Shown: piece by piece, positions 36,594-45,111 of the stretch | How positions within the stretch are numbered: the stretch's first letter is position 1 | Layout of the letters: each line of letters starts with the position of its first letter | DNA from: Acidobacteriota bacterium | Lineage (GTDB): Bacteria; Acidobacteriota; Terriglobia; Acidiferrales; UBA7541 | Direction of reading: 5' to 3' | DNA: 64,000 nucleotides | NCBI GenBank assembly: GCA_021832085.1 | Contig: JAKBLM010000005.1 | Location: 1-64,000 of the forward strand | Notes under the pieces: generated by a model | Database searches by the model: none | What the model saw: only the letters and a program-made list of their open reading frames with translations | What the model was told of the DNA's origin: nothing | Program-made: the position numbers and the translations under genes

Positions 36594-36818
36594 TGACCCT
36601 CCTTACGCAAACGATCCGAGATGTAGACAGCCGAGGGGAACAGAGGGTTGCCCTGCGCGCGCTCCGTTCGTTTTTCCGCAGCGCGTGCGGCCAGCCCCGG
36701 TTTGAGTCATGGCCCGGTGGAGCGGGATCGTGCGCCCGTCGGGCCAGAGGCGCCGGCGATGCGACGAATCGATGTGAGTCACTCGTAAGCCGTTTGTCAT
36801 CCGTTCGACCTTTTGCTT

Positions 36819-38276
36819 CTACGCCACTCCATCCTTACTTCCCGCGCTCAGCGCGTAACTCCGCTCGCGCGGCACTGCCAGCCGGCGGGCAGCATGACTG
36901 CCCGCGGCCCGAAGCAAACCCTCCGCCCATTCCGGCGTGGAGGCTGCATGCACGTGCGTGTAACTTGCCCACACGTTTTTCAGCAGCACGCCGTCGCGCC
37001 CACCGAAAGCCCCGGCGCCGCGCCCCATCGCGCAGGCCGTCGCGGGCATCTCCGGCTGGGCAACAATGCGGGAATAGTGAAATTCGTGTCCCCGGATCGC
37101 CGTCCCCACCGGGTAATAAGGATTCGGCCGGTCCACCAGTAACTCGACGTAGCCATGTCCCTGCGGCGCCCCGCTTACTTCGACCGCGAAGGGCAGCACG
37201 GCCGCCATCGGAAACGTCTCGCCACGCCAGCGAATCGATTGCGCAAGGAACATCAAGCCGCCGCATTCGGCATAGACAGGCAAACCCGCCAGCGCGCGCT
37301 CCCGGACCGACCCGCGCAGCCCCGTGTTCGCCGCCAGCAGCGCCGCGTGCGTTTCCGGAAAGCCGCCGCCCACATAGAGCGCGTCCAGCCCGTCAGGCAG
37401 CCGTGTGGCCGAAAGCACCGGAATCGGCACAAGCCGCGCGCCGCTCCTCTCGAGCGCCTCGAGATTGTCGGGATAGTAGAAGGTAAAGGGCGCATCCTTG
37501 AGGTAACCGATCCTCAGTCCCTCGTGTGGCACCGCGATCCGCGCACTCGCAGCAGGATTCTCGATCGCCGGCGCGCCCGCCGCCACTTCCAGGATCCGCG
37601 CCGTATCCAGCCGCTCCGCGGCCAGCGATTCCAGGTATCCGGCAAGTTCCTCGGGCCGGCCATGCTCCTCGGGAGTGACCAGTCCCAGATGCCTTTGGGG
37701 CAGGAGCGCCTGTTCGGCGATCTTCGGAATGACACCCAGCACCGGGATGTCGCAGACGGTGGCAATCGACTTTCTCAGCACCGCCTCCTGCCTCGCACCG
37801 GCCACGCGATTGAAAACGATGCCGCCAATCTGCACCGCCGGATCGAGCGCCCGGCAGCCCAGCACCAGCGCAGCCACCGTCCGCGTCACCTTCGTCGCGT
37901 CGATCACCAGCAGCACCGGCGCGTTCAGCAATTTGGCCAGCTCGGCCGTGCTGTGCGTTCCCAGCTCGTCGAGGCCGTCGAACAGCCCGCGATTACCTTC
38001 GATCAGATTGAGTCCGTCGGAAATGGCGTGGTCGGAAAAGAGCCGTGCGGTCACGGCCTTGCCCATCAGGAAAGTGTCCAGGTTGCGCGCCGCCCGACCC
38101 GCGGCCCAGCCCAGCCAGCCGGCGTCGATATAGTCCGGACCCTTCTTGAACGCGGCTGTCGGTGTGGCGTTTCGGCGCGCGTCGCGCAGTAGCGCCAACG
38201 AAACCAGCGTCTTCCCCGCGTCGCCAGCGAGCCCGGCAACGACGATCCTCGGAGCGGAGTGCGGATATGCGTTCAC
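36819..38276 (-). CDS. dsrN: DsrN, siroheme amidase (cobyrinate a,c-diamide synthase-like)
   Basis: A 485-residue CbiA/CobB-type glutamine amidotransferase. P-loop GLAGDAGKT (residues 15-23), KKGPDYIDAGW, and a class-I amidotransferase end with the nucleophilic Cys in ECGGLMFLAQS and a GHEFHYS motif. In dsr loci this family is DsrN, which amidates siroheme for DsrAB; the product could also act on cobyrinic acid, and no other cob gene apart from cobA is nearby. The start is a GTG at 38276 with GGGAGG about 13 bases upstream; a 16-base palindrome lies between. It is the first gene of the island. Confidence 0.88.
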   Translation of the reverse strand: MNAYPHSAPRIVVAGLAGDAGKTLVSLALLRDARRNATPTAAFKKGPDYIDAGWLGWAAGRAARNLDTFLMGKAVTARLFSDHAISDGLNLIEGNRGLFDGLDELGTHSTAELAKLLNAPVLLVIDATKVTRTVAALVLGCRALDPAVQIGGIVFNRVAGARQEAVLRKSIATVCDIPVLGVIPKIAEQALLPQRHLGLVTPEEHGRPEELAGYLESLAAERLDTARILEVAAGAPAIENPAASARIAVPHEGLRIGYLKDAPFTFYYPDNLEALERSGARLVPIPVLSATRLPDGLDALYVGGGFPETHAALLAANTGLRGSVRERALAGLPVYAECGGLMFLAQSIRWRGETFPMAAVLPFAVEVSGAPQGHGYVELLVDRPNPYYPVGTAIRGHEFHYSRIVAQPEMPATACAMGRGAGAFGGRDGVLLKNVWASYTHVHAASTPEWAEGLLRAAGSHAARRLAVPRERSYALSAGSKDGVA

Positions 38277-38292
38277 GGGTGGTTAACCACCC
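38277..38292. promoter_or_regulatory. perfect 16-base palindrome at dsrN start
   Basis: GGGTGGTTAACCACCC is a perfect palindrome that ends directly at the GTG start codon of dsrN on the minus strand and covers part of the space between the purine-rich ribosome site and the start. It could be an operator or an mRNA hairpin that controls translation. No known regulator is assigned. Confidence 0.5.
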
Positions 38293-38374
38293 TCCCGACT
38301 TTCCTAGGCGCTCCTGGGCGCTCTTGGGTGCGCCGGCGGAGCGTCCGCACGGTGGCCGGTCGCTTTCTCTGCGA

Positions 38375-38995
38375 TCAGGCCACCAATTCACCCCTCCTGT
38401 ATCCACCAAGGAAATCGCGCATCTTTGTCCGTGCCTTGTGCAACTGCGACTTGGATGTCCCCACCGAGCAACCCATCAGGCGCGAGATTTCCCCATGGCC
38501 GTAACCTTCGACGTCATGCAAAATCAACACTGTTCTGAATCCGGGAGGCAAGCGATTGAGCGCGCGCTCGAGGTCAATCCGTTCGAGCACCGCCTGCAGA
38601 TCGCAATCGACGCAGCCAAATTCCCTTCCAGGTTCCTCGCCGGTTGGCCCGTTTGGTTCGGCCAGGCCCTCCAGCGAAGTTTCCCGGTGCCAGCCCGGTT
38701 TTTGGAACCGCAGCAATACCACATTGATCGTCAGCCGGCGCAGCCATGTGTATAGCGACGATTCCTGGCGGAAGCTGCCGAACTTGTGTAGCAAACGCAG
38801 AAACGTGTCTTCCGTCAGGTCTTCGGCTTCGGCAAAGTTTCCGGTCATGCGCAGACACAAACAGTAGATACGTGACCTATAAGTTGCGTACAAACTACCA
38901 AGCTGTTCCGGTGGAAGCTTGACCAGGTTGACTAGCTCGACGTCTTCCCCCGTATCCGGCGAATTGTTTGGGGAAGATGCGTATCCGTACTCCAT
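38375..38995 (-). CDS. ECF-type RNA polymerase sigma factor
   Basis: A 206-residue sigma-70 family protein of the ECF group. Region 2 (LCLRMTGNFAEAEDLTEDTFLRLLHKF, about residues 46-72) and region 4 (LPPGFRTVLILHDVEGYGHGEIS and GCSVGTSKSQLHKARTKM, about 150-195) are intact. No anti-sigma gene follows; the next gene is dsrN, 98 bases downstream on the same strand. It may be the regulator of, or co-transcribed with, the sulfur genes; this is inference from position. Confidence 0.9.
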   Translation of the reverse strand: MEYGYASSPNNSPDTGEDVELVNLVKLPPEQLGSLYATYRSRIYCLCLRMTGNFAEAEDLTEDTFLRLLHKFGSFRQESSLYTWLRRLTINVVLLRFQKPGWHRETSLEGLAEPNGPTGEEPGREFGCVDCDLQAVLERIDLERALNRLPPGFRTVLILHDVEGYGHGEISRLMGCSVGTSKSQLHKARTKMRDFLGGYRRGELVA

Positions 38996-39924
38996 AGTCC
39001 CATCGAGCCTCGTGAAGCGGTCCCCACATCTACTGAGTGGTTGCCTGTGGTTCCAAGCAAGGTAGAAAGCACTCGGAAAGCCAAACTACAGTAAGACTAA
39101 GCCTTGTATTCTCATCGCAAGCTGGGAATTACCTTGTTTCCACGTGCGGATTCTGGCGCTGGCGTGTGCAATTTCACCCGAGTCCCTGCACACGAGCTAA
39201 CTGCATTTGCACACGGCTTCCAGTTCGGGTCCGGTCCGACGCGTCATTCCGCGTGATTTCCCCCAAATCCGCCTGTGCGCCTCTGCGTGATTTCACCCGG
39301 CCACCGACATGCCGAATCCAGCCGCGCTTTTTGCGCATAGCGGCCAGGAACTGTTTTTTTCTCTCCGCGCAAATTCGCCAGGGCACTGAGAGCGAGTTGA
39401 CTTTTTAAACCATTTGTCAAAAATTCGCCCCTGCCCGCTCTTGTCAAACTGCGCACTGCACGTCAAAAGCCGCAGCGGAAAAGAGAAAATTTCCACAACA
39501 ACGGCGGCCCGCCTCCGGGCCTTCTTCCGCAACGCCATCAAACGACAGCTCATCCTCTGCCTCCGCCCCCGCCCCCGCTCGCTCTGGCAAGGAGCATGCA
39601 AGAGGTCCGGGCGTTGAGTTGTCCGTAAACGGGAGGATGCCCGCGGGTGGGCACTGCCCGGCGGCCTGCTGTTTCTTTTGCGGTGGGTTGGGCACCGCGG
39701 ACCGGGTGTGCGCCTGCCAGGGGCGCACCGATGGTGAAAGCCGCCACGCGCGTTACGGGCCTGGGCCAATTGCAGCTTTCCTCTTTCATGGTTGGATTTC
39801 CCTTGATCCTTTCCCGCGAACGCCGTCGTGTGTCCCCTTGCCATCCTCAAGCCGCAGGTCCGCGCCAGCCTGCCAAGCGATCGCCCCGCGGCGCGCACGA
39901 ACACCACAGGCGGAGCGAATTGTC
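38996..39924. other. intergenic stretch with repeats, no gene seen
   Basis: 929 bases between the ECF sigma gene (minus) and uspA (plus), so promoters for both should lie here. A TGATTTC(A/C)CCC-like element occurs three times (39163-39180, 39251-39264, 39285-39300), and a GTGCGCC/GGCGCAC hairpin is at 39708-39728. The open frames in both directions have no ribosome sites, are Arg/Pro-rich or Cys-rich by composition, and resemble nothing I know. Confidence 0.55.
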
Positions 39925-40371
39925 ATGATGAAAATTCTTGTGGCCGTGGATTGTTCCGAGTTCTCGATTGCCGCTGTGCAGGCTGTCCTCCGGCAATTCC
40001 GGCCGGAAAACGTGGAGCTGTTCCTGCTGCATGTCGTCGACCCGAAGGCTTACGTTCCGCTCTATGAGGGCGCTGCGCCCGATGCGAAGCGTGCTGAAAC
40101 CCTTCTCGGAACCAACTGCAACCAGGCCGAGGAACTGATCAATCGGGAAACGAATCTGCTCACCGATTGCGGCTACCGCGTGACCACCTCGATCGGTGAG
40201 GGCGAACCCAGGTCCGCGATCGTCGCCTACGCCAGGGAAATCAAGGCGGACATGATCGTGGTCGGTTCCCGAGGTCCCCGTGGCTTGTTACTCGGCAGCG
40301 TTTCCGAATACATTCTGAGCCACGCGCCCTGCACCGTGGAAATCGTTCGCCCGCTGCCCACCGCCGCCTGA
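39925..40371 (+). CDS. universal stress protein UspA family
   Basis: A 148-residue UspA-fold protein: MMKILVAVDCSEFSIAAVQ at the N-terminus and the nucleotide-binding G-X2-G-X9-G-S/T end (VGSRGPRGLLLGSVSEYILSHAPCTV). Thus the ATP-binding subtype. I use the first of two ATG codons at 39925, with a GGCGGAG element about ten bases before. It stands alone, convergent with the gene at 40497, and nothing points to a specific stress. Confidence 0.88.
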   Translation: MMKILVAVDCSEFSIAAVQAVLRQFRPENVELFLLHVVDPKAYVPLYEGAAPDAKRAETLLGTNCNQAEELINRETNLLTDCGYRVTTSIGEGEPRSAIVAYAREIKADMIVVGSRGPRGLLLGSVSEYILSHAPCTVEIVRPLPTAA

Positions 40372-40496
40372 TCGCTTGCCGGAGTCTCCGGTTCGATTCC
40401 CGTGCAAGTCCCAAGATGCGCTCTATCTGCCTCGTCGCATGCGCTAGCAACGGTCGGAACAGTCGGCGGCAGCGGAGGGAAAGGCGAAGCCGGGTT

Positions 40497-41447
40497 TTAT
40501 CGCGGTGGTGGCCGGCGACGGCTGAAGGTCAAGGGGTTCTTCGGTGACCAGGGCCAGGGGATACCGGCAACGAGCGGAGGTCCGGAAAGCGCGATGGGCG
40601 GAGTGGACGTCGCGGGATCCGGGGCGGTGTTTTGCGTTTGCGGCTCGGACTCGCTGGGCCGCGTTTCCGAAGGCGGAGGGACGGGTGACGGGACGTCGCC
40701 GCTACCAGCAACTGTGGCAAGCGTAGGGCCGGACGGGTGCGGGCTGCCCATGCCAATAGCTACGGCAGGCTCGGGAGACGGGCGGCCGGATCGGTCGCCG
40801 CTAAAAAAGTCCTGCGACTGCTGACTGCCGATCTCATCGGCCCCGTCTTCGTCCTCGAGTTCCGCTTCGCCCTCCAGTTCCGCCTCGTCTTCGAATTCGG
40901 GTTCGTCTTCGAATTCGGCTACGGCTTCGTCTTCGGCTTCCGCTTCGGGTTCTTCTTCCTGCCCGTTTGCCGCTTCGGCGGTTGTCTCGCCGGCGAGAGC
41001 GGCCGAGAGCGCGCTCTCGCACTGTTCGGCCGAGACCCCTTCCCAGTAGGCGCGGTCGCGAGCTTCGTGAAGACTGAAGCGGCCGGAAGACCATTCGCCG
41101 CGCGGGTTGATTTTCGCCATCAGCGCGATCGCGGCGATCACGTTCGCGGCGGTCGGCTCGACTTCGCCCACCCGCTCGACGATGCGCCCCAGCGCCATGT
41201 GCAGATTGCGCCGCCGATGCTCGAAAAGATGCCTGGCGTGCGCGTGACGGTAGACGGTGGTGTGGCTGCGCAGGCCGAACACCCGTGCGATCTCCCGCGG
41301 GCTTGTCCACTCGACAAACGCTCGCTCGATCTCCTTGCGTTGGGGATGGCGGCAGATCGTGCATTTGCCTTGATGCAGATGTGGATCCGGTCCGGCAAGA
41401 ACGGGATCGGGTTCCGGTGAAACTTTTTCTCGCGTAACGCGTGCCAT
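40497..41447 (-). CDS. Cys-X2-Cys HTH-like protein with acidic and Pro-rich tail
   Basis: A 316-residue protein with no family name known to me. Residues 28-110 are conserved-looking: CTICRHPQRKEIERAFV followed by a helix-turn-helix-like stretch (REIARVFGLRSHTTVYRHAH). After about residue 165 comes a nearly pure Glu/Asp/Ala region with EFEDEPEFEDEAELE-type repeats, then a Pro/Ser-rich end. Proteins with this CTICRHP-type head are common in Acidobacteriota, as far as I recall, and may bind DNA. The tail is probably disordered. Start from the ATG at 41447, with AAGGAGAC-like purines upstream. It is a single gene convergent with uspA. Confidence 0.65.
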   Translation of the reverse strand: MARVTREKVSPEPDPVLAGPDPHLHQGKCTICRHPQRKEIERAFVEWTSPREIARVFGLRSHTTVYRHAHARHLFEHRRRNLHMALGRIVERVGEVEPTAANVIAAIALMAKINPRGEWSSGRFSLHEARDRAYWEGVSAEQCESALSAALAGETTAEAANGQEEEPEAEAEDEAVAEFEDEPEFEDEAELEGEAELEDEDGADEIGSQQSQDFFSGDRSGRPSPEPAVAIGMGSPHPSGPTLATVAGSGDVPSPVPPPSETRPSESEPQTQNTAPDPATSTPPIALSGPPLVAGIPWPWSPKNPLTFSRRRPPPR

Positions 41448-42101
41448 TGGCGTCTCCTTCTCCCAGTCTTGTAGCGGAAGCGTCGCCCGATTGCGAGCGC
41501 ATGGTCTACGTAAACAGGGAAGCGTGGTTCGTGGCTCGTGATTTGCGGCCTGTGGGGCGTGTGGAGGATCGGTACGCTGTGGCGATTCTTCTCGCGGGGA
41601 AGTGGCGCATTTTCATGGGGATCGATATCGAGAATCGGTACGGGTTTCGGTGATGGGGTGGGAAGGCGGAGAAGCAAGAAGGCGAGAGAGCGACGGGCGG
41701 AGGGGAAAATGGGGATATAACCCGCGCGGGGTGATTTTAGGCGCGGTTGAGGCCGGAAACAACTGGTAGGTCTACGTGGACAATGGCCGAAGGGCGGGTG
41801 CGTGGGTCCGGGACGGGGGCTTGCCGTTTTGTCGCGCCCAGCGTGGGGCCGGGCCGGCTGCCGTCGCACCCGACTGATGTTGCAATCGCCTGGCTCTCGG
41901 CCCGGAGGAGTGGGTGAGCGGTCGAAATCGGCGGTCTTGAAAGGCGATTTCGCCGCTTGCCGTTTTTAGCTGCTCGCTCTTCGCCAGCCCCAGCGCCTGA
42001 TCGAGTCCCCCGTTCTTCACACCGCTTCATCAGCTCTTCCCGGAAGAATGTCCCCTGAGTCTTTTTCGATGGGTTCATCGTAGATCAAGAAGGAGGGTAG
42101 A
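41448..42101. other. intergenic stretch, two similar 14-base repeats
   Basis: 654 bases between divergent genes (the HTH-like protein and an ECF sigma factor). GGTCTACGTAAACA (41503-41516) and GGTCTACGTGGACA (41769-41782) are direct repeats with two mismatches, possibly binding sites. Short frames such as 41501-41653 have no ribosome site and no family match. Confidence 0.5.
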
Positions 42102-42698
42102 ATGGAGGGCGTTTTCTCCCTCAACGCACTTGCCATGGAACCGGAAACCAGAGCGCTGGCGCGCGGTTTGCGCCGGCGTGAGCCGGACCTGCTGGAAGCC
42201 CTGATTTTGCGATACGAGTACCGTCTCTACAGGTACTTGCTTTACCTGACCGGCAGCGCTGAGGCGGCCAGTGACCTGTTTCAGGAAACCTGGCTGCGAG
42301 TGTTGACGCGTGGCCATCAGTATGACGGCGTTTCGCGCTTCGAGCCGTGGCTGTTTTCGATTGCCCGCCACCTAGTGATCGATGCCAGCCGCCGCAGACG
42401 CTTGGTCAGCTTCGAGGAGGCGTTCGAGCCGGCTGAGGGCAGGGAACGCGAACCTCGCGCCGCGGACGCTGCCTCGCCGCTCGCCGAGTACGAAAGCCGG
42501 GAGTTGGCAAATCGGCTGGGTGAGGTCCTGGCGCGCTTACCAGGTGTGTATCGCGAGGTCCTGCTTCTGCGTTTTCAGGAGGAGTTGACGCTGGAGGAGA
42601 TTGCGGTTGTCATCCGTGCGCCGCTCTCCACAGTGAAATCCCGGCTTTATCGCGGCTTGAGCGCCGCCCGCGAGCTGATGGAGGACAAGAGGCCATGA
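42102..42698 (+). CDS. ECF-type RNA polymerase sigma factor
   Basis: A 198-residue ECF sigma factor. Region 2 (YLLYLTGSAEAASDLFQETWLRV) and region 4 (LLRFQEELTLEEIAVVIRAPLSTVKSRLYRG) are complete. The ATG at 42102 has AAGGAGGG at five bases. Its stop overlaps the start of a zinc anti-sigma gene (ATGA), so this is a normal sigma/anti-sigma pair that responds to an envelope or redox cue. The targets cannot be read; its own promoter region at 41448-42101 is a good place to look. Confidence 0.93.
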   Translation: MEGVFSLNALAMEPETRALARGLRRREPDLLEALILRYEYRLYRYLLYLTGSAEAASDLFQETWLRVLTRGHQYDGVSRFEPWLFSIARHLVIDASRRRRLVSFEEAFEPAEGREREPRAADAASPLAEYESRELANRLGEVLARLPGVYREVLLLRFQEELTLEEIAVVIRAPLSTVKSRLYRGLSAARELMEDKRP

Positions 42699-43189
42699 AT
42701 GACGGAAATGCTCACGAACGCGCGCAGCGGTTGATGGATAGGGACCGAGTGGAAGGTATTGCTCTCGAGGAGCGACGCTGGCTGGACGCGCACCTCGCAG
42801 CCTGCGAAACGTGCGCCGCCTGGGCAGAGGCCGGCGAGGCGGCGCTTCGCATGCTCCGATCCGTCTCCGTTGCCGTTCCCCCCGGACTCGCGACGTCGGC
42901 AACCCTGCTCGTCCGCGAGCGGGGGGCACAGCTTCGAAAGCAAAGAGCGCAGAATCTGGCACTCGCCGCGGCGTGCGCGCTTTCCTGGGTGGCGGGTGTC
43001 GCCAGCGCCCCTCTCGTCTGGAGGCTTTTCGCCTGGCTTGGCTCGGCGCTTGACCTGCCCGGCATGGTGTGGCAGCTCGCCTTTGTTTTCTGGTGGTTTG
43101 TCCCCGCGGCAGCCGCGACTCTGGTGATTATCGTGGCGCGCACGCGCAGCCGTACCGATTTGAACATGTCGGATTCCGACTTCGTGTGA
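42695..43189 (+). CDS. zinc-binding anti-sigma factor, membrane bound
   Basis: A 164-residue protein with a zinc-binding anti-sigma (ZAS) motif HLAACETC near residue 31 in the N-terminal cytoplasmic part, then two membrane helices (about 85-110 and 120-145). It should hold the sigma factor encoded immediately upstream, with which it overlaps by four bases. A conserved His-X3-Cys-X2-Cys suggests possible redox sensing. Confidence 0.85.
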   Translation: MNDGNAHERAQRLMDRDRVEGIALEERRWLDAHLAACETCAAWAEAGEAALRMLRSVSVAVPPGLATSATLLVRERGAQLRKQRAQNLALAAACALSWVAGVASAPLVWRLFAWLGSALDLPGMVWQLAFVFWWFVPAAAATLVIIVARTRSRTDLNMSDSDFV

Positions 43190-43277
43190 TCGGGTTGTAT
43201 TGCGGCGCCTGAGCCCCGCACCGGTCAGTGCGAGATGTGCCGCGAAACGCACCCGCGCAGAAGGTGAGGATTTGAAA

Positions 43278-43874
43278 ATGGCGAACGACTTTATGGGCAA
43301 GGTGAAAGAAAACTGGCAGCAACGCGCCATGGAAAGCACCACATTGCGGGCCGAGTTGAGATTAGTTCCTCGACAGCTGAAGTGGGTGCTCTTCGCGGTA
43401 TACGTTGCAGCGCTGGGCGTGCTGGTCTGGCTCGGTGTCTGGATGCCAAACATTCATCCGTTTGGCATCGCTGTAGAACCGTTGCCCCTGAGGTTGCTCG
43501 CGGTCTTTGGCGTCCTTACGGGGATTGCGGCAGGAGTGAGCTTTTTCGTGATGTTGATGGTCTACATTGGTCGCGACGCCAGGCGCAGGGGTATGAGGCC
43601 GGTGCTGTGGGTATTGGTGGCGCTATTTGTACCCTATCTGATCGGCGTGATTCTCTATTTTGTGGTGCGCGATCCGCTGCCCGTCAACTGCCCACAGTGC
43701 GGCAGTATAGTCAGTGCCCAATTCACCTTTTGCCCGGCCTGCAAGTTCAATTTGCGGCCTCATTGCCCCGAGTGCCGGCTTCCGCTTCGTGCCGGATACC
43801 GGTTCTGCCCACGCTGCGGCTTCTCGCTTCAAACTGACGCCGCGATGCCCGGCGCGGCGGAGGCCCACCCCTGA
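43278..43874 (+). CDS. membrane protein with double zinc ribbon
   Basis: A 198-residue protein with three membrane helices (about 35-57, 70-95 and 112-132) and a C-terminal tail bearing four CxxC knuckles (CPQCG, CPACK, CPECR, CPRCG), a DZANK-type double zinc ribbon. The ATG at 43278 is preceded by AAGGTGAGG. It follows the anti-sigma gene by 88 bases and may be a target or third member of that unit. No function is known. Confidence 0.8.
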   Translation: MANDFMGKVKENWQQRAMESTTLRAELRLVPRQLKWVLFAVYVAALGVLVWLGVWMPNIHPFGIAVEPLPLRLLAVFGVLTGIAAGVSFFVMLMVYIGRDARRRGMRPVLWVLVALFVPYLIGVILYFVVRDPLPVNCPQCGSIVSAQFTFCPACKFNLRPHCPECRLPLRAGYRFCPRCGFSLQTDAAMPGAAEAHP

Positions 43875-44190
43875 CATAGCCCCCATGCAGGGAGGATCTT
43901 AAATCCCCAATGGAAGTACTTTCGCCGGGTCGTGGGGTCGGCCCGACGAACGAGCGTACGTTGCCCATGAGGCCCCCTGCCACGAGAACTGGCGTTGCAA
44001 TTTCGTTTGAGGCGACGCGTCGCGATTCCGCTTTGTGGAAGCGTGGTACGAAACAGAAACCAACTGCAGAGTCGGATTGGTCAGCGGCGAATGGGGGTGG
44101 AATTCCCCGCGCGCGTTGGTTACCCGGAAAGCGTGGTGGGCGTGAATTCGGGCCTTCGGAGCGAGCCGGCAGAAAAGCGGTTGGAAGGGG
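43875..44190. other. convergent intergenic stretch, nothing seen
   Basis: 316 bases between the plus-strand zinc-ribbon gene and the minus-strand SDR gene. It should contain terminators for both, but I found no clear stem with a T run. Confidence 0.5.
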
Positions 44191-44958
44191 TTACCGGCCG
44201 CCGTCGATGGCGAGGATTTGGCCGGTGATCCAGGCGGCGTGGTCGCTGGCGAAGAAGAGGACGCCGTTGGCGATGTCCTGCGGCGAGCCGAGCCGCTTCA
44301 AGGCGATGTTTTCGACGAGGCGGCGCTGTCCCTCCTCGCCGTAGGATCGCCACTGCTTCTCGGTGGTGGGATTCGAGCGGACGAAGCCGGGAGCCACGTT
44401 GTTCACCGTAATGCCCCACGGGCCCAGTTCGTGGGCGAGCTGGCGCGTCAGGCCGATCTGGCCGGCCTTGGCCGAAGCGTAGGCCTGGATGCCGGTGAGG
44501 CTGATGCCGAGGCCGGCTCCGCTCGAGATATTCACGATGCGGCCGTAGCGCGCCGCCTTCATCGCCGGGACGACGGCCTGGCAGCAATAAAACGCGCCAT
44601 CGAGATTCACGGCGAAGATGGCACGCCAGTCGGCTTCGGACACTTCCTCGAGCGGCCGGCCCACCTGGCCCATCACGCCGCCGGCGTCGTTCACCAGGAT
44701 GTCGATGCGGCCGGTGACCCGCAGCGTTTCGGCGGCCATGGCCTGCACCGCCGCGCGGTCGCTCACGTCGACCGTGCGCACTTCGAGCGGCATGCCTTGC
44801 TCTCTCGCCTGCCGCGCGGTTTCCTCGAGTTCGGCCGCGAGCACGTCGCAGGCGACCACGCGCGCGCCGAGGCTCGCGAAATTCAAAGCGATGGCCCGCC
44901 CGAAGCCATGCGCGGCGCCCGTAACGATTGCGGTTCGATCGTCGAAGCGGATTTCCAT
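44191..44958 (-). CDS. SDR family oxidoreductase
   Basis: A 255-residue classical short-chain dehydrogenase. Cofactor motif TGAAHGFG (residues 14-21, glycine-rich TGxxxGxG), NDAGG near 90, Ser in NISSGAGLG near 145 and catalytic YASAK near 160 are all intact. Asp in VACDVL after the second strand points to NAD. AGGGAG precedes its ATG. The neighbour upstream is a ketopantoate-reductase-like gene on the same strand after 153 bases; together they may act on one hydroxy-acid or keto-acid pathway, which is unproven. Confidence 0.9.
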   Translation of the reverse strand: MEIRFDDRTAIVTGAAHGFGRAIALNFASLGARVVACDVLAAELEETARQAREQGMPLEVRTVDVSDRAAVQAMAAETLRVTGRIDILVNDAGGVMGQVGRPLEEVSEADWRAIFAVNLDGAFYCCQAVVPAMKAARYGRIVNISSGAGLGISLTGIQAYASAKAGQIGLTRQLAHELGPWGITVNNVAPGFVRSNPTTEKQWRSYGEEGQRRLVENIALKRLGSPQDIANGVLFFASDHAAWITGQILAIDGGR

Positions 44959-45111
44959 TGGTTGCTCCCTATGCCGACTCTCTGTCGCGGCAGCCGGACC
45001 CTCACAAGCAGGCGGCTTCTACAGCATGTGCCGAGCTAAAGCTCGGCGCTACAGAAGATAGGAAGACGGCGGCAGCCGCAGAGCAAGACAACATTTGTCT
45101 GACGCACTGCG

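Noticed and set aside
39293..39907. 204-residue open frame on the minus strand
   Set aside because: Basic, low-information composition, no ribosome site, no family; overlaps a region that should be promoter for uspA.
41501..41653. Small 50-residue open frame on the plus strand
   Set aside because: No ribosome site or family; begins in one of the two repeated elements.
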